A stretch of 64,000 nucleotides of DNA from Phytophthora colocasiae (GCA_018806915.1 JAGKQI010000061.1:496001-560000); one strand, 5' to 3'; positions 41,530-53,047 are shown, numbered from the stretch's first letter. Numbers and translations: made by a program. The notes: generated from the letters alone by a model not told the origin.

Positions 41530-43197
41530 CTACGCGCGTGAGGTGGCAGGTGCTTTGTGGTCTCGGAAGCTCTTGAGCTCAGCCAGACGCACGAAGCGGT
41601 GGTAGATGAGCGGATGCAGTTGGCTCAGTCGTCCCGGGTTCTCAGCAAAGCACACGAACAGCGTCTTAATGACAGCTGCAATCACTTGAGTCGCCAGAGA
41701 AATGGTCGTGTAGCACAGTGTGAAAGCAGCCAGCGTGAAGAAAGTTGCGTGAGATGACGCGCCAGCAAGGGCCGACGCGGTCAGCGCGCTCATGACACCT
41801 GCCCAGCCGTTTCCGCCCAGCAACAGGATGCGACTCGTCAAGTCATCGTCGACAATTGCCTCGACACCGTGGTGCTCCATCAGCTTCCAGGCGTCATGTG
41901 CAGCCACGTAATACGGTTTGTTGTAGCCCGCAATGTGCACGAACGAGTACTTGTGGTACGTGCGAATGAAATTCTCCACTCGCTCCGAGCGCAGCGACAG
42001 AAAGCGCCGCGACAGGACGGACTCGTCTCGTCGAGCCCAGCGCAGGGCGTTCCACACGAGATGAGCTACCGGACACAACAACGAGCCGATACAGATAGAT
42101 CCGAAAGAACTAGACATGGCGCAGCGCGCGTAGTGCAGCACTACCTTGCGGTCAAGGTAGTCAGTAACGGGATCTTGCTGCGCTTGGCCATTGCCGTCAT
42201 CATTAGGCGAGTCGTGATCCGAAACGGCCTCGCGGACGTCGGGCGAAATCGCTGTAGATTCATTGCGGTAGTACCAGATCATGGTCGTGCCGGAGGCCAC
42301 AATGGTGATGATGTTCTTGAACACGTTGGACATCCAGTAGAAGTGAAAGACCAGGTAGATCATTGAGAAGTTCCAGGGCGACAGCTCCCGACCGACAAAC
42401 CCGATAGTTGTGCAGATCCAACTGGCCCAGATGGTGTACGCGACTAGTGTAACACAAGTAGCATATGCAAGAGCAGGATGCGCGACTAGGAACTCGACAA
42501 CCAATTCGAAGAAGACTGCCACGAAGTCCAAACCGTGGTTGGACCGCATGTACCACACCAGATCCAGCACCACGACGCCCGTGCACACGATACCCCAGAA
42601 CATCCCGTCACTGGACTCCAGCAGGAACAGCATGGCAGCCAGAGCTGAGAGCCCAGCCATGGAGAAGAGACAAGAGCCCTGTACGAAGCGCAACTTGGAG
42701 TAGAAAATAAATAGCAGCAGCCAGCCCAGAGCGAAGAGCACGTTGACCACACACAGCGAACGCAGCGCCACTCCCACATCTGCGTCATCTGGAACCAGAT
42801 CTGAGTCGTCTCCGGAGTCGTGCAGGCCGCTTACAACACTATTGCGTTCTTCCTCCTGTTCCTCTTGTTCCCCGGCCGATCGGATGCTGCCAGTGGCCAG
42901 CAGCAGCAGAATCAGATGCAACACGAACAACCCTGCGAACGGGACGTCTCGGAACATGAGTGGGGCGTGCAGAGACGGCAGTGGGCGCTCGCCACTGGCC
43001 GAGTCCGTCATGGAGAGCGGAATGAGCTTCGAAGCAGACGCCAAGTCGTAGTCTTCGTCATCTTCGTCCTCGCGCTGTGGTGATGGGGACAGAGACAGGT
43101 CTTCCATAGCGGCAACAGGGGACGAAGGCGCGTCCAGCGGCCGGTCATTAGCGTCGTCGATAGCGATGCTCGACGGCCGCGCGGTGGGCGTCGCCAT
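41530..43197 (-). CDS. Choline-transporter-like protein (CTL/SLC44/PNS1 family)
   Basis: A 555-residue single-exon gene. A hydrophilic, acidic N-terminus of about 80 residues precedes ten or so membrane helices. Family marks are FHFYWMSNVFKNIITIVASG and the conserved C-terminal block YSFVHIAGYNKPYYVAAHDA, then WKLMEHHGVEAIVDDDLT and LFVCFAENP. CTL proteins carry choline or related amines across plasma or organelle membranes; substrate cannot be told here. A long loop after helix 1 (EQEEQEEERNSV) is unusual. It is divergent from the BART gene, with 557 bases between start codons. Confidence 0.85.
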   Translation of the reverse strand: MATPTARPSSIAIDDANDRPLDAPSSPVAAMEDLSLSPSPQREDEDDEDYDLASASKLIPLSMTDSASGERPLPSLHAPLMFRDVPFAGLFVLHLILLLLATGSIRSAGEQEEQEEERNSVVSGLHDSGDDSDLVPDDADVGVALRSLCVVNVLFALGWLLLFIFYSKLRFVQGSCLFSMAGLSALAAMLFLLESSDGMFWGIVCTGVVVLDLVWYMRSNHGLDFVAVFFELVVEFLVAHPALAYATCVTLVAYTIWASWICTTIGFVGRELSPWNFSMIYLVFHFYWMSNVFKNIITIVASGTTMIWYYRNESTAISPDVREAVSDHDSPNDDGNGQAQQDPVTDYLDRKVVLHYARCAMSSSFGSICIGSLLCPVAHLVWNALRWARRDESVLSRRFLSLRSERVENFIRTYHKYSFVHIAGYNKPYYVAAHDAWKLMEHHGVEAIVDDDLTSRILLLGGNGWAGVMSALTASALAGASSHATFFTLAAFTLCYTTISLATQVIAAVIKTLFVCFAENPGRLSQLHPLIYHRFVRLAELKSFRDHKAPATSRA

Positions 43198-43754
43198 CTC
43201 TCGGTGTCTAGAGACCTTTACGTACAGTATTGCGGGCAGTTAGTTGAGCAAAAGAGCTATAAAAAAGACGCAGGCCATTCGGAGTCCCTGCTATTTTGTT
43301 TAAAACAATATTTAGTTTGACTCCAGTGATGATTGGGGGAAATCCCCCAATCTTCCTGCGCGGCCTGCAACTTGCTAGATATAGACAAGACCTGTAAGCG
43401 AACACACCATGTTGCTTTCGCTGCGGAGGCGCGCATGTAGCGCCCATACTACATCGACGTAATGTAACGAGCAAGACGCAGCGCACCGAACAGGCCAGAG
43501 CTTTTGGACGCGATGTAGCCATATGTATCGTTTTTGTGACGTTAATCCTGACAAAAAGAATATACCGGTATGCAACCCAGCTGTCGTCATCTCGCACCGC
43601 TTTTTGCAACGTGGTCTTTGTATTGAGCATACAAAAATCAAGTGTCGTCGCCTCAAGAAGAGACACAACCTCATTCGGGCACTATCCGACTCGCACGCCG
43701 TGATCCTCCTCGCCTCCTATCGGATAGGGACTCCCTAAGGGTATATATTAAACC
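43198..43754. other. Divergent intergenic region
   Basis: Upstream region of both the CTL and BART genes. It holds a perfect 10-bp hairpin (43331-43340 / 43343-43352, loop AA) of the form GATTGGGGGA. A TATA-like GTATATATTAAA lies just before the BART start codon. The minus ORF at 43208-43666 has no recognisable content and probably is not coding. Confidence 0.5.
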
Positions 43755-44498
43755 ATGGCCAACTTCGACGCCATCGACCTGCTGCTGCGCTACGAGACGC
43801 CACTCGTCAAGGACATGGAGGCAGACGATGATGTGCTCGAGTGGGTGGCGGCCCATGTGGGCAGTGAGGACTTCCAGGAGAACATCGACAACTTCTGCGG
43901 GGCGAATGCGGGCCACTTCTCCATCCTTTTAACCAAGGGAGGGCCCTCCGCTGCCGACTTGGACAAAGTAGAACCGTCAGTGATTGGGTCTTTTTCTTCT
44001 TTCTAACTGCTGCTGTGCTGATACTTTGGATGGCTGAATCTTTGTATTTTTTTATTTTGCATTCATCTTCTTTGCAGGACGTGGAAGGAGCTGCACGAAG
44101 CGTTCATTGACACGGCCAACGCCAGTATCGAGGCTTTTCTAGCGGAACGAGGCTTCACTATGGACCAGTATAACACGCGATGCGACGAGGAGATTGCGCT
44201 GTCGGAGGAGCGACAGCGACACACGAGACTGAGCTTCTTCGTGCAGATCCTATTGGCCTGTTGCGAGTACGAGCAGTTCCTGAACCTCATGAAGCGCGTG
44301 GCAGATCCAGAGTACTACGACAAGAAGGAGCTGCAGTACGAGGCGGAGAACCTCGTGTACGAAGCCGAGGAGAAGGGAGCCACCAACGCGGAGCGAGCGG
44401 CAGGCGCACAGGCGTTTTTGGACTTCTTCCAGGCCAATCCGGACTTGACGCTGGACGAGCTGACGCAGGAGTTCCAGAAGAAGATGCAACTCACCTGA
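43755..44498 (+). CDS. BART-domain protein (ARL2BP/CFAP36 type)
   Basis: Two exons, 43755-43975 and 44078-44498 (donor GTCAGT, acceptor TTTGCAG), 213 residues. The N-terminal 130 residues are a helical BART domain: VLEWVAAHVGSEDFQENIDN and WKELHEAFIDTANASIEAFL with LAERGFTMDQY. The C-terminal half is charged helix, ending LDFFQANPDLTLDELTQEFQ. BART domains bind ARL2 or ARL3 GTPases in ciliary traffic and tubulin folding. The CFAP36 likeness is structural; ARL2BP is the alternative. Confidence 0.75.
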
Positions 44499-44788
44499 AG
44501 CCTCCTGCGCCTCCTTTGATCGGCTGCACATCTGTTTGTATCATTTAACCATGAGCCCAGTCCAGTAGTTCCAGTAGACGCACACGCACACGTTGCACCC
44601 CACTCAGCACAACTAGCGAGGCGGCACGAGGCCTAGAAAGCCGACGCGGATAGAGCGTGCGGCCGTCAGAGGATCAATCGTTGTGTTTTTTTTGGCAGGA
44701 GTAGCCTACCTGCCACTGTTAGTAGAAGAAGAAGACAAAGTGAGATCGAAGTGAAGATCAATGACCACAAAAACAAAAAGGATCTTGT
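44499..44788. other. Convergent 3' flanks, no gene seen
   Basis: 290 bases between the stop codons of two convergent genes. It has a T8 run at about 44687-44694, but no gene. Confidence 0.5.
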
Positions 44789-47227
44789 CTAAATGTTGTT
44801 GTCGTCGTCTGAAAGAACTACGACGCTGAGCAGTGGAACGTCCGAGTGGAAGCTACAGGCCATTTCGGCAAGGTATCGACAATCAATTGCAGAGCGGGCA
44901 CTCTCAGCTTCAACATCACATCTGGATCTTGTCAGTAAGCGTAGAACGTCCTGCCAAATGAGTTCCTGGAATCGAGTGCGAACTCTAGCACTTGTGTACG
45001 TTTCTCCCTTGCAGTCCTCTAGAGCTTGAGTCAGATAAATCTCTCGGAAATCTTCCATACTCAGTCGTTTCTCGTTCGTTCCAGGAGTGAGAGAGCTTCC
45101 ACGTTGCTCGAGGAATGAGAGAAGTGCTGCTTCCCCACGTTCTAATGGAGTCACATGCTCGTAAACTTGCAGGAAATTGATGATGTCACTCTCTGACAGT
45201 TCGTGGTTCCCTTCCCTGTCGAGGCAATCGAAAACTAATTGAAGGTTGGTATCGGTCGAGGTCGGAGTCAGTTCAGCTCTAGTCTTCTCACTCTCACTCT
45301 CAGGCTCAGCTTCTTCTACTTTGGATGCGTCTGGATGGGATTCAGAGCGACCTGGATGTTTGGCTGATATTGTCACGACGTATTCACCAGCGCTAAGAGT
45401 TCTGACCATCTGACCGTTAGAGATAAATTGTCACTGAGTCAGTACACAGACACTGAAGGATCTACACACGAAAGCCATACCTGCTTGCTAACTACCCCGT
45501 CGTGGTTGTGTAGAATCTCGAAAGACTCGTCCACATTGATATCAACCATCGAGAAATCGGATTCCACTGCAGCAATACTCACGTCCAAGTCCATTTGAGG
45601 CCCTTCAGATTCACAGCGAGTGGAGTACGAAGGCGAGAACGTGATGGTCGTGAAGGATGGAATACTGATCGCTACTGTCATCATCACAGTACCCCCTTCA
45701 TGGAGAGAAATCTGCCTCATTCGCTTTTCATATCGACAGCCAAGAGAGAGTGACCACACGACTGGATCCAATGCAGAAAGTTGCTCCCAGGATACTCGAA
45801 GTGCCGACGGGTCTTCTTGGTCCCAATCGAATGCTGCAGCATCATTGGCTTTCATAACTTTGAGGAGGTATTCTCCAGATGAGTCATGCAGAATGACTGA
45901 GCCTTTGCCGCTGGGAATTGTCACTTGAAATGCGCGATGATGATCGTCAATGTTTCCAAATGTGAAAACAACCAACGTTAAACTTCCTTCTTTGTCTTCC
46001 GATTGTCCGTGAGATAACGAGGCTTCTACTACCTCTTGAAGTTGGACTTGTTCAGCGGTTCTGTCGTACAAGCAAACCCTACAGCAAAGAGTTTAGAGAA
46101 TTAGGTTATTGCAACAACATGGATATCTCGGCTTTAACTTACCAAGGTGATCCAGTCAATTCTCGAAGGATATTCATCGTTGAAATACTGGTGATCGCTG
46201 CGTAGTCCCCTTTTAACTTGGCATAAGCTTTGTGAAGAAGAGAAGCATACAACTCTCCATGTATGTTACGTGCTGTCATGATGCCTCGTCCAAGTGGAAA
46301 TGAAGGAAGAAACAGGTCGACTAAGAACTGCTGCCACCTCAGCCCTCGATCACACAGCGCCACAGGAACAACCATCATCCTTTCAACTTGACTCGCAGCA
46401 TTCAACGTCGGGAACCACCGAGGAAGCCACAACTTGCAATAAGGAGCGACAATCGATAACGCACACAGAAATGAGTCTTGAGCAGGAAGGCCTGACGTAA
46501 ATGAAACCCTCGAAGCCAATTCCACCTTAGTTTGGCTCGTTTTAGGGACCACAAAAATCCACGAGGAATCGACGACAGTACGCACGTGTTCCCACCTACA
46601 GAGGCCATAAACTGCAGCATCAGCATCCGATAGTTGGTTCGAAGCGTCTGGATCATAGAGAGCCTTTGTCTGAGGAGGGAAAGTGGGGTCGATAAAGCCA
46701 ATCCCGAATTGCTGAAAGTGTCGATTGATTTCTGCGCAGGCTTGAGCTACTTCAGCTGTAGGTCGACACGGGAGCAATTTCCATTTGGAGACGTCGAGAA
46801 ATGTGCGATTACTGTGCCGCAATTGCTGGTCAATTGTCTTGGCAGTTCTTTCTTGTGCTTGGACAATTGCGTCTACGGAGGGGGTGACGACTGCTGTCAC
46901 GGCGTATTGAACACGCACAAACGCTCGCTTCCGCCTCTTCCTGACCAGATACGCAAGCACTCGGCGTTCAAATGGCTGTAACTCGCACTCGAAGGCCATT
47001 TCCAGTGTAGATTTCTGCAAAGTACCGGAGACTGGGTCAGGACGGTGGAGTTTGATGCTGGCAGACTGGCTGAAGTCCACTCGGAACGTGACAACGTCAA
47101 AGCCAGCGTTCTCAGCGACATATTGGAGCGCAGTCGTAGAAGCGTAGGCCCCGTCCTTCTCAGTGGATCGCTTCTGGAGATCTCGCTGGGTTACGAACAC
47201 GGTCACTTTCTCGTGAATCTCCTGCAT
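44789..47227 (-). CDS. Calpain-like protein lacking the active-site Cys, with EF-hand
   Basis: Three exons, 47227-46143, 46078-45481, 45409-44789; phases agree, 767 residues. The centre has the calpain core signature FGIGFIDPTFPPQTKALY and W.HV, followed by SGLPAQDSFLCALSIVAPYC. In active calpains the equivalent box is (G)DCxFLxAL; here Cys is missing (QDSFL), so the catalytic dyad is lost. A beta-sandwich-like region (VVWSLSLGCRYEKRMRQISL) resembles calpain domain III. Near the C-terminus DREGNHELSESD is a plausible EF-hand loop. It may be a regulatory pseudoprotease. It diverges from KATNAL2 with 96 bases between start codons; an upstream exon cannot be ruled out. Confidence 0.65.
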
Positions 47228-47323
47228 CTGCGTAAGATCCGATAACCTAATTTGGACTTGGTCACGAAACCAACGCGTTGTTACCAGTATCCTCCTGGTA
47301 CTTCTCCACCTTCGTCCGTCGCA
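47228..47323. promoter_or_regulatory. 96-bp bidirectional promoter interval
   Basis: The start codons of the calpain-like gene (minus) and KATNAL2 (plus) are separated by only 96 bases, so both genes must share this interval for initiation. I see no clear Inr+FPR on either strand. Confidence 0.4.
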
Positions 47324-49035
47324 ATGAGCTCTTTAATGCAACTCAAAGTGCAGAATGAAAGCCGACTGGCGGTAGGCTGCACCATTGGTTATTCACTTGA
47401 AAGCTGGGCGTCTGACTGGTGTTAACGTTCAGGAGGAGAAGCGCTTGATTGATCGTCGGCGCAACGTCCTGATCCTGATGCTGCAGCACTGCACTGAGAA
47501 CGGATACTTGCAGACAGCTGAGAAGCTGCAGCAGGAGGCAGGCGTTGCTCTCTCCAAGTTCGAAGTGGTCGAGAACTTGGACTTGCTGCGGATCGTACAA
47601 GTACGTGGATCCCTGAAATTCTGGAGGTTTTCTCTCGCAGATCATTACTTTCATCCACTGCTAGGAGTACGAAGACTTTCAAGAGATCAAGTTCGGCAAA
47701 CGCCCCAAACTCGTTCGACGACTGTCGCCTGATGGCCAGGAGAGAGCTCGATCTGCGAACGACAAGAAGGCTGCAGCTGCGGCCAAGAGAGCTCGTCGCA
47801 ACGAATACTCGTCCCCGAACATGCCAACGGAGGCGCGAGTGGAGAATAACGCAGCCATGAGAGCCATTCACATCAACAACGGACAGACTGGACCCAGTAG
47901 AACTGCTAAAGAGGCCAATGCCCCAGAAGATGAATCGACTGTCGATTTGGGACTTGTAGGACACAAACCGACGCAGAACCAGACCAGGAACTCCAAGTCC
48001 AAGAAATCCCAGCCAGCAGATGAACAGCAGCAGGAAGAAAGCATTGAGGAGCGACTTCTTAAGCCTTTACCTTCATTCGCCCATGACTTGGAACTTCGAC
48101 CGCTAGCAGAGACGATCACAGGCGAGATCTTCCAGAAGAATCCGGACGTCCGATGGAGCGACGTCATCGGCTTGCACGAGACCAAGCGGTTGCTGAAAGA
48201 GGCCGTCGTTATGCCTCTCAAGTATCCACAGCTCTTCCAGGGGTTACTATCCCCTTGGACAGGGATTCTGCTTTACGGTCCACCTGGAAATGGCAAGACG
48301 ATGCTAGCTAAGGCTGTAGCGACTGAGTGTCGAACAACTTTCTTCAACATCTCGGCCTCCTCCATCGTCAGCAAATACCGAGGAGACTCAGAGAAGCTCA
48401 TCCGGATGTTGTTCGAGTTGGCACGACATCACGCTCCATCCACGATCTTTCTGGATGAGATCGACTCGATCATGGGGCAGCGAGACAGCGGCGGAGGCGG
48501 CCAGGAGCACGAGGCGAGTCGTCGCATGAAGACGGAGCTGCTGATCCAGATGGACGGTCTCTCCAAGACCGACGACGTCGTCTTCGTACTTGCAGCGAGC
48601 AACTTGCCGTGGGATTTGGACGCTGCGATGTTGCGGAGACTCGAGAAGCGCGTGCTGGTGGATCTGCCGTCGACTGAAGCTCGGCAGTCGCTCTTCTCTT
48701 CTCTGCTGGAGCCCTACACACCTGATTCCTTCGACTTCAACGAAGCTGTGAAGCTCACTGAAGGGTATTCCGGTGCTGATATTAAACTCGTAGCGAAAGA
48801 GGCTTGTATGGCTCCAGTACGGAGGCTAATGGAGAAACTCGAAGCCACTGAAGATTCGGAAAGTCTCCTTCCAGCAGGAAATCAAAGCAGAGACGCGTCT
48901 GCAGCAGATTGGAAGAAGTTACTGGGCCATATACAATCTGAAGATCTCCTAACTGCTCTACAGAAGACTAAACCATCAGCACAGCAGCTATTGAGGAGGT
49001 ACAAGCAGTGGCAGATCAAGTTCGGGTCCACGTAA
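47324..49035 (+). CDS. KATNAL2: Katanin p60-like AAA ATPase (KATNAL2)
   Basis: Three exons, 47324-47371, 47433-47600, 47665-49035; 528 residues (human 538). Exon 1 encodes [16 protein letters not shown]. Exon 2 holds the LisH motif ([20 protein letters not shown]). An Ala/Arg-rich linker leads to the AAA module: [14 protein letters not shown], Walker [14 protein letters not shown], pore loop [10 protein letters not shown], Walker [12 protein letters not shown], sensor [15 protein letters not shown] and arginine fingers in [10 protein letters not shown] Vps4-type C-terminal helix closes it. The enzyme severs or remodels microtubules and is needed in ciliary and basal body biology. I start at 47324, since it joins in phase and matches the KATNAL2 N-terminus. 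Confidence 0.92.
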
Positions 49036-49251
49036 AAAAGGCAACTACATAGTAAAAATATGTAGCCATTTATGTCACTTAATAGAGGGATGTTTGTGTC
49101 ATAAGTGAAGCGCAGGATTTAAGCGCGCTTCTTTTTTCACGCGACCTTCGTGCAACCTACCGGATCAACGGCCCGCCGCCAGTCGTTAACAGCGCTGGCC
49201 GCACCACTCCTCGCATACTACTGCACTACCTCATCGACATCTAACGCAAAA

Positions 49252-49732
49252 ATGGTAAGCTAGTAGTTCCTCCCGGGAATGCAGGCGCAGCGAGAGTTTG
49301 AGGAGAGAATGCCACATGGACGTAAAGAGCAGACGCGTGCGCTGCTCCTCCGACCTTCGCTGCGAGCGACGGACGCCCAGAGCGCGCGCAATTACAGGCC
49401 AAAGTCGAGCTCCGTTAAGATCCACAGGCCGCTTTTTGCCGCAATTTGGGCGCCCAGAGCGCTGTAAAAGCTCTCAACAGTTAATTAAAGGACGAAAAAG
49501 ACTAACTGGAGGTTTGGAATGGACAAATTAGGATGCCCCTCGTGACTACATGCTGGCTAAGGTCGTGAACGTCCTCGGACGCACGGGTAACACCGGTAAC
49601 GTGACCCAGGTGCGCGTGGAGTTCCTGCAGGACGACAAGCGTAAGATCATCCGCAACGTCAAGGGCCCCGTGCGTGAGGGCGACATCCTGTGCCTGCTCG
49701 AGTGGGAGCGTGAGGCTCGCCGCCTGAGATAA
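49252..49732 (+). CDS. RPS28: 40S ribosomal protein S28
   Basis: Two exons: the first coding exon is just the ATG (49252-49254), followed by a 277-base intron (donor GTAAGC, acceptor AAATTAG), then 49532-49732. The protein is 67 residues: [57 protein letters not shown], an exact S28e fold. It lies in the 40S head near the mRNA exit. The intron lies directly after the start codon, a pattern known in ribosomal protein genes, and may boost expression. A start at 49550 (MLAKV) would lose the N-terminus and is less likely. Confidence 0.95.
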
Positions 49733-50295
49733 GCGGATTCAGCCTGTGCAGCCACGCTTCGGCTGCAGTTTTCGAGCGAGAAGAGATGGGAACTTTGTAC
49801 AGAGCAGGTGGAGACAGCGCAGCGGGCAACTGTTGACAGGAAGCCGCACTTTTCGCCGTCTTTGTGGCTGTTCGTGGAGAATCCGTCGACCTTTGCTGGA
49901 AATGACTGCAGTGTTCAGGAGTTCGGGACTGGAGAAGGGGGCGAGGACGCCAGTCTTTTACTAGGCCGACTTAATTCGCGCTAATATTTCGATGAGAACA
50001 AACGTCTCCAGGGTTGAGTGTGTTGTAGCTGGGGGTTGAAGACGTTGCGGGTGCTTTGCATCTTGTTGATATGGTACTGCTTCAACGAGGCACCTGCAAT
50101 TGCAGCATTTTACATGCTGCTGATACCTACTTACTCTACTCTACTACTGTCCTTCCAGGCAAGCAGGTTTTGTCACCACGCAATACGAATTGTCGTTGAC
50201 CAGACAGATACTTCAGCGTAGAGCTGCTGACTTTTACTCTGAAATCGGCACCACTGCCTAGAAAGCTGGAGAGCGGCCCGCCACTGCTCCTACCT
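49733..50295. other. Convergent 3' flanks of RPS28 and LIS1
   Basis: 560 bases without a recognisable gene; 3' UTRs of both genes probably lie here. Confidence 0.5.
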
Positions 50296-51808
50296 TTATA
50301 CACACTCCCACACGTTGATGATTTTGTCGATGCCACCGGAAATAATCAGTGGAAGGCTCGGGTGGACGTCCAGGCATGTTACAAAGTGGCTGTGGGCCTC
50401 GTCCAGCGTCCGTACACACCGACCAGTCTGTTCAATGGCAACAAAAGCGTCAGCAACACAACACCAGACAGCAACACACTAACCAATTCAGGACCCACCT
50501 CAATGTCAAACACTCGGATGGTCTTGTCCTCGCCAGCACTGAGCACATATTTGCCGCTGGGGTGAAAGCGAACTTCTCGCACCCAGTTCTCATGACTAGC
50601 GAACAGCATCAACTGCATACCGCTGAAGGCTTCCCACAGACGTACTGTGCGATCACGGGATCCAGAAAGTAGGAACTTCAAGCGGCGGACAGCAGGAACA
50701 CTAGCAGCTGAAACTGCTCCAGTAGGTTCTCCTGCGCTGCTACCGGTCATGTCGTGGTTGTTGGACGCTGGCGTAGCACTTCCGTTGGCTGGAGCGAGCG
50801 CACCGGTCGCTGCAAGTTTTTTGGCATGAGCCTTCTCAATCACCTGCTCCTGCACAGTCTTGGCAAACCTCACACTCTCCACCACGTGCTCGTGTTCGCG
50901 GATAGACTGCAACACGCGCATGTGCTGCAGGTCCCAGAAGAGAATGGATCGATCATTGCCACACGAAGCCAAGTACAGTCCATCGTCACTCACAGCCACA
51001 TCACGCACCCAGTCGGTGTGTCCAGCATTGAGCGTATTCACACAGTATCCAGTGGAGAGCTCCCATACTTTGATGGTGTTGTCACGGGAGCACGAATACA
51101 GTCGGTCACTTGCAAGATCTGGGCCAAACACAATGCCACAGACGTTGTGGTCGTGTCCACGCAGCGTCCGCAGACATTCGTAGTCTCCGTCACTGGAGAA
51201 ATCCCATATCTTAATGGACAGATCCGTAGATGTTGAAGCTAGCAACGATCCAGAGCCATTGAAGGCCAAAGCTTGTACCGGATTCGTGTGGCCTTTGAGC
51301 GTGCGCTCGTACTCGCCTGTCTCGAAGTCCCAGACCTTGACAGTAGCGTCTTCACTGCCCGAGACGACTACACTGAACACAGGGTGGAAGGCCACACAGG
51401 TGATAGGTGATCTGTGGCCTGAGAGGGAGAATTTGGCTGGTGCTCGCGGCAGGAACTCGGTGCGTTGACGGGCGCCCAGTACGTCCCTGCGACTGAGCAC
51501 TCCGCCCAGCTTGGCGTTCTCCTCCAGCTGCGCCACTTTCGTCTCCAGCTCCATGACTTTGCGCTGTAGACGGATGACTGACGTCCACTTCTTCTCCAGT
51601 AGACCTGCGTGCTTTCCGTCGCTGGATTTGGTCACATCTGCCTCTTTCTCGAAGGCGGCGGCAGTGTCGGCGAAGCGCTCGCCCATGCCCACGAGGTAGT
51701 CGAGCATGGCCTGGTGGCTGAGGAGGGGGTTAGCAAGGGGGGAAAGGTCATTTAAAGGATATACAGACAGACGTACAGGTCCTGCCGCTGCTTGTCTGTG
51801 AGCACCAT
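50296..51808 (-). CDS. LIS1: LIS1 / PAFAH1B1, dynein regulator
   Basis: Three exons, 51808-51777, 51717-50499, 50427-50296; 460 residues. The N-terminal LisH (MVLTDKQRQDLHQAMLDYLV) is followed by a coiled coil (AGLLEKKWTSVIRLQRKVME) and seven WD40 repeats (FSLSGHRSPITCVAFHPVFS ... DATVKVWD; LSGSRDRTVRLWE; last repeat IISGGIDKIINVWECV). LIS1 binds the dynein motor ring and supports its activation. Compared with the usual 410 residues there is an Ala/Ser-rich insertion of about 45 residues (GALAPANGSATPASNN) between WD repeats 5 and 6. The ORF upstream of 51717 in the same frame is intron sequence; exon 1 at 51808 restores the true LisH. Confidence 0.95.
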
Positions 51809-53047
51809 GACGCCGGGAGGAAGACTGGTCTAATTGTAACACGCCTGTGTGAAGACGGACAGAAATGGAGACTAATGTTACCGATTGGTAACCTAATGTA
51901 GCAAAGGTTTAGTCGGTTGTAGTAGTCGACCTAAAGACTACTGCTACCGACTGAGATGAATTACAGATGTTGCACTGCTCAATCGGTTGCAGTAGGAGAA
52001 GCCAAGCATGTTCTGTAGTCTGTTGAATCAAAGTGACATGGCCGACTTGTCGATCTACACAGCTTCGATTGCTCCTGCCAAGCGGATCGGTGCTGTTCTT
52101 GACGATCGCATTCATAGATTTTCGTGTGTACAAAGATTTCCGATTCGATCAACAAGAGTTTTTTTTTACAAGCACTCAAAACGACCGACGTCCAATGCAC
52201 GACAGCGTCGATCGTCTAGCCCTCTCTTGCTGATTGCCACCACCTTGTCTGGCGCTACGTCCAACGCGTTTTCCATTGTCTGGAATTCATTGCAGGACGG
52301 AACTTTCGACTGCCGATATACGAGCTGCGTCATTTTTGGCGAGTTCTTTGGGGGCAGACGACTGGCGACATCTGCCTGGAGCTCGTGGTCAGAGCTCTCG
52401 AACCTATTTCGGCAACCACGCTCTTCTTCACCCTCTGAACCTGCATTGATCGCAGAATGCGACCTGCTGCCAGCACGGCATCATCTGCTTGATCCGACTT
52501 CTTAACGCACGTGTCGACAATGGCACCACCGCTTGTCTCGACGTGAAGACGTTGTCTATCTCGTACGAAAGCTCTCGTTGGCGGTGGTTGTCTCCACCGG
52601 AGCCAACCAACGCAACGCACAATCAACGCTGTGCATTTTGCCTCTGCGATAGCTGGCAGACATGACAATAATGATAGACTTTTGCTCTCGGATGGCTGAG
52701 CACTTCGTCGAGACAAGACTTGACTGTAGCTCACCCATTGACAGGTGTTCAACAGTCCAAGCCGCAGTTTGTGGACGAGATGGCAAAAGCTAGTCGAGTC
52801 GCGCTTTTGTTGTTCGTGCCGCTAGTCCAGCTGGCGATGCAGAGACCATGAAACGACTTGTCTTCAGTATATGGTGACGTCTGTCACTGCCGTTTCTGAG
52901 TTAGTGGGGACGAACAGAGCGTTTTGGTGCCTGGTATCCAGTCGCGGCATGGGGGCATCTGGCGCTGGCGTGTGTCCGTGACACCTTGTGGTCGTCGACC
53001 ATGCGGATTATCCGTGGGCGTGTCGGAACGCACCGAGGACTGCGAGG
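51809..53047. other. Intergenic with an unrecognised minus-strand relic
   Basis: Over 1.2 kb with no confident gene. A minus frame at 52752-52330 reads AKCTALIVRCVGWLRWR, LHVETSGGAIVDTCVKKSDQ and ADDAVLAAGRILRSMQ, which looks protein-like (periodic, few rare residues) and seems to continue after a frameshift as KMTQLVYRQSKVPSCNEFQT to about 52200. I do not recognise the family. It may be a pseudogene. Confidence 0.4.

Noticed and set aside
43208..43666. 152-residue minus ORF upstream of the CTL gene
   Set aside because: No recognisable motif, unusual composition, and it lies in a divergent promoter region.
51718..51842. Longer LIS1 N-terminus in the same frame
   Set aside because: It reads through an intron; the exon starting at 51808 gives the proper LisH sequence in phase.
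52008..52505. 165-residue plus ORF left of the thaumatin-like gene
   Set aside because: No family features; the minus strand looks more protein-like in the same place, and neither is convincing.
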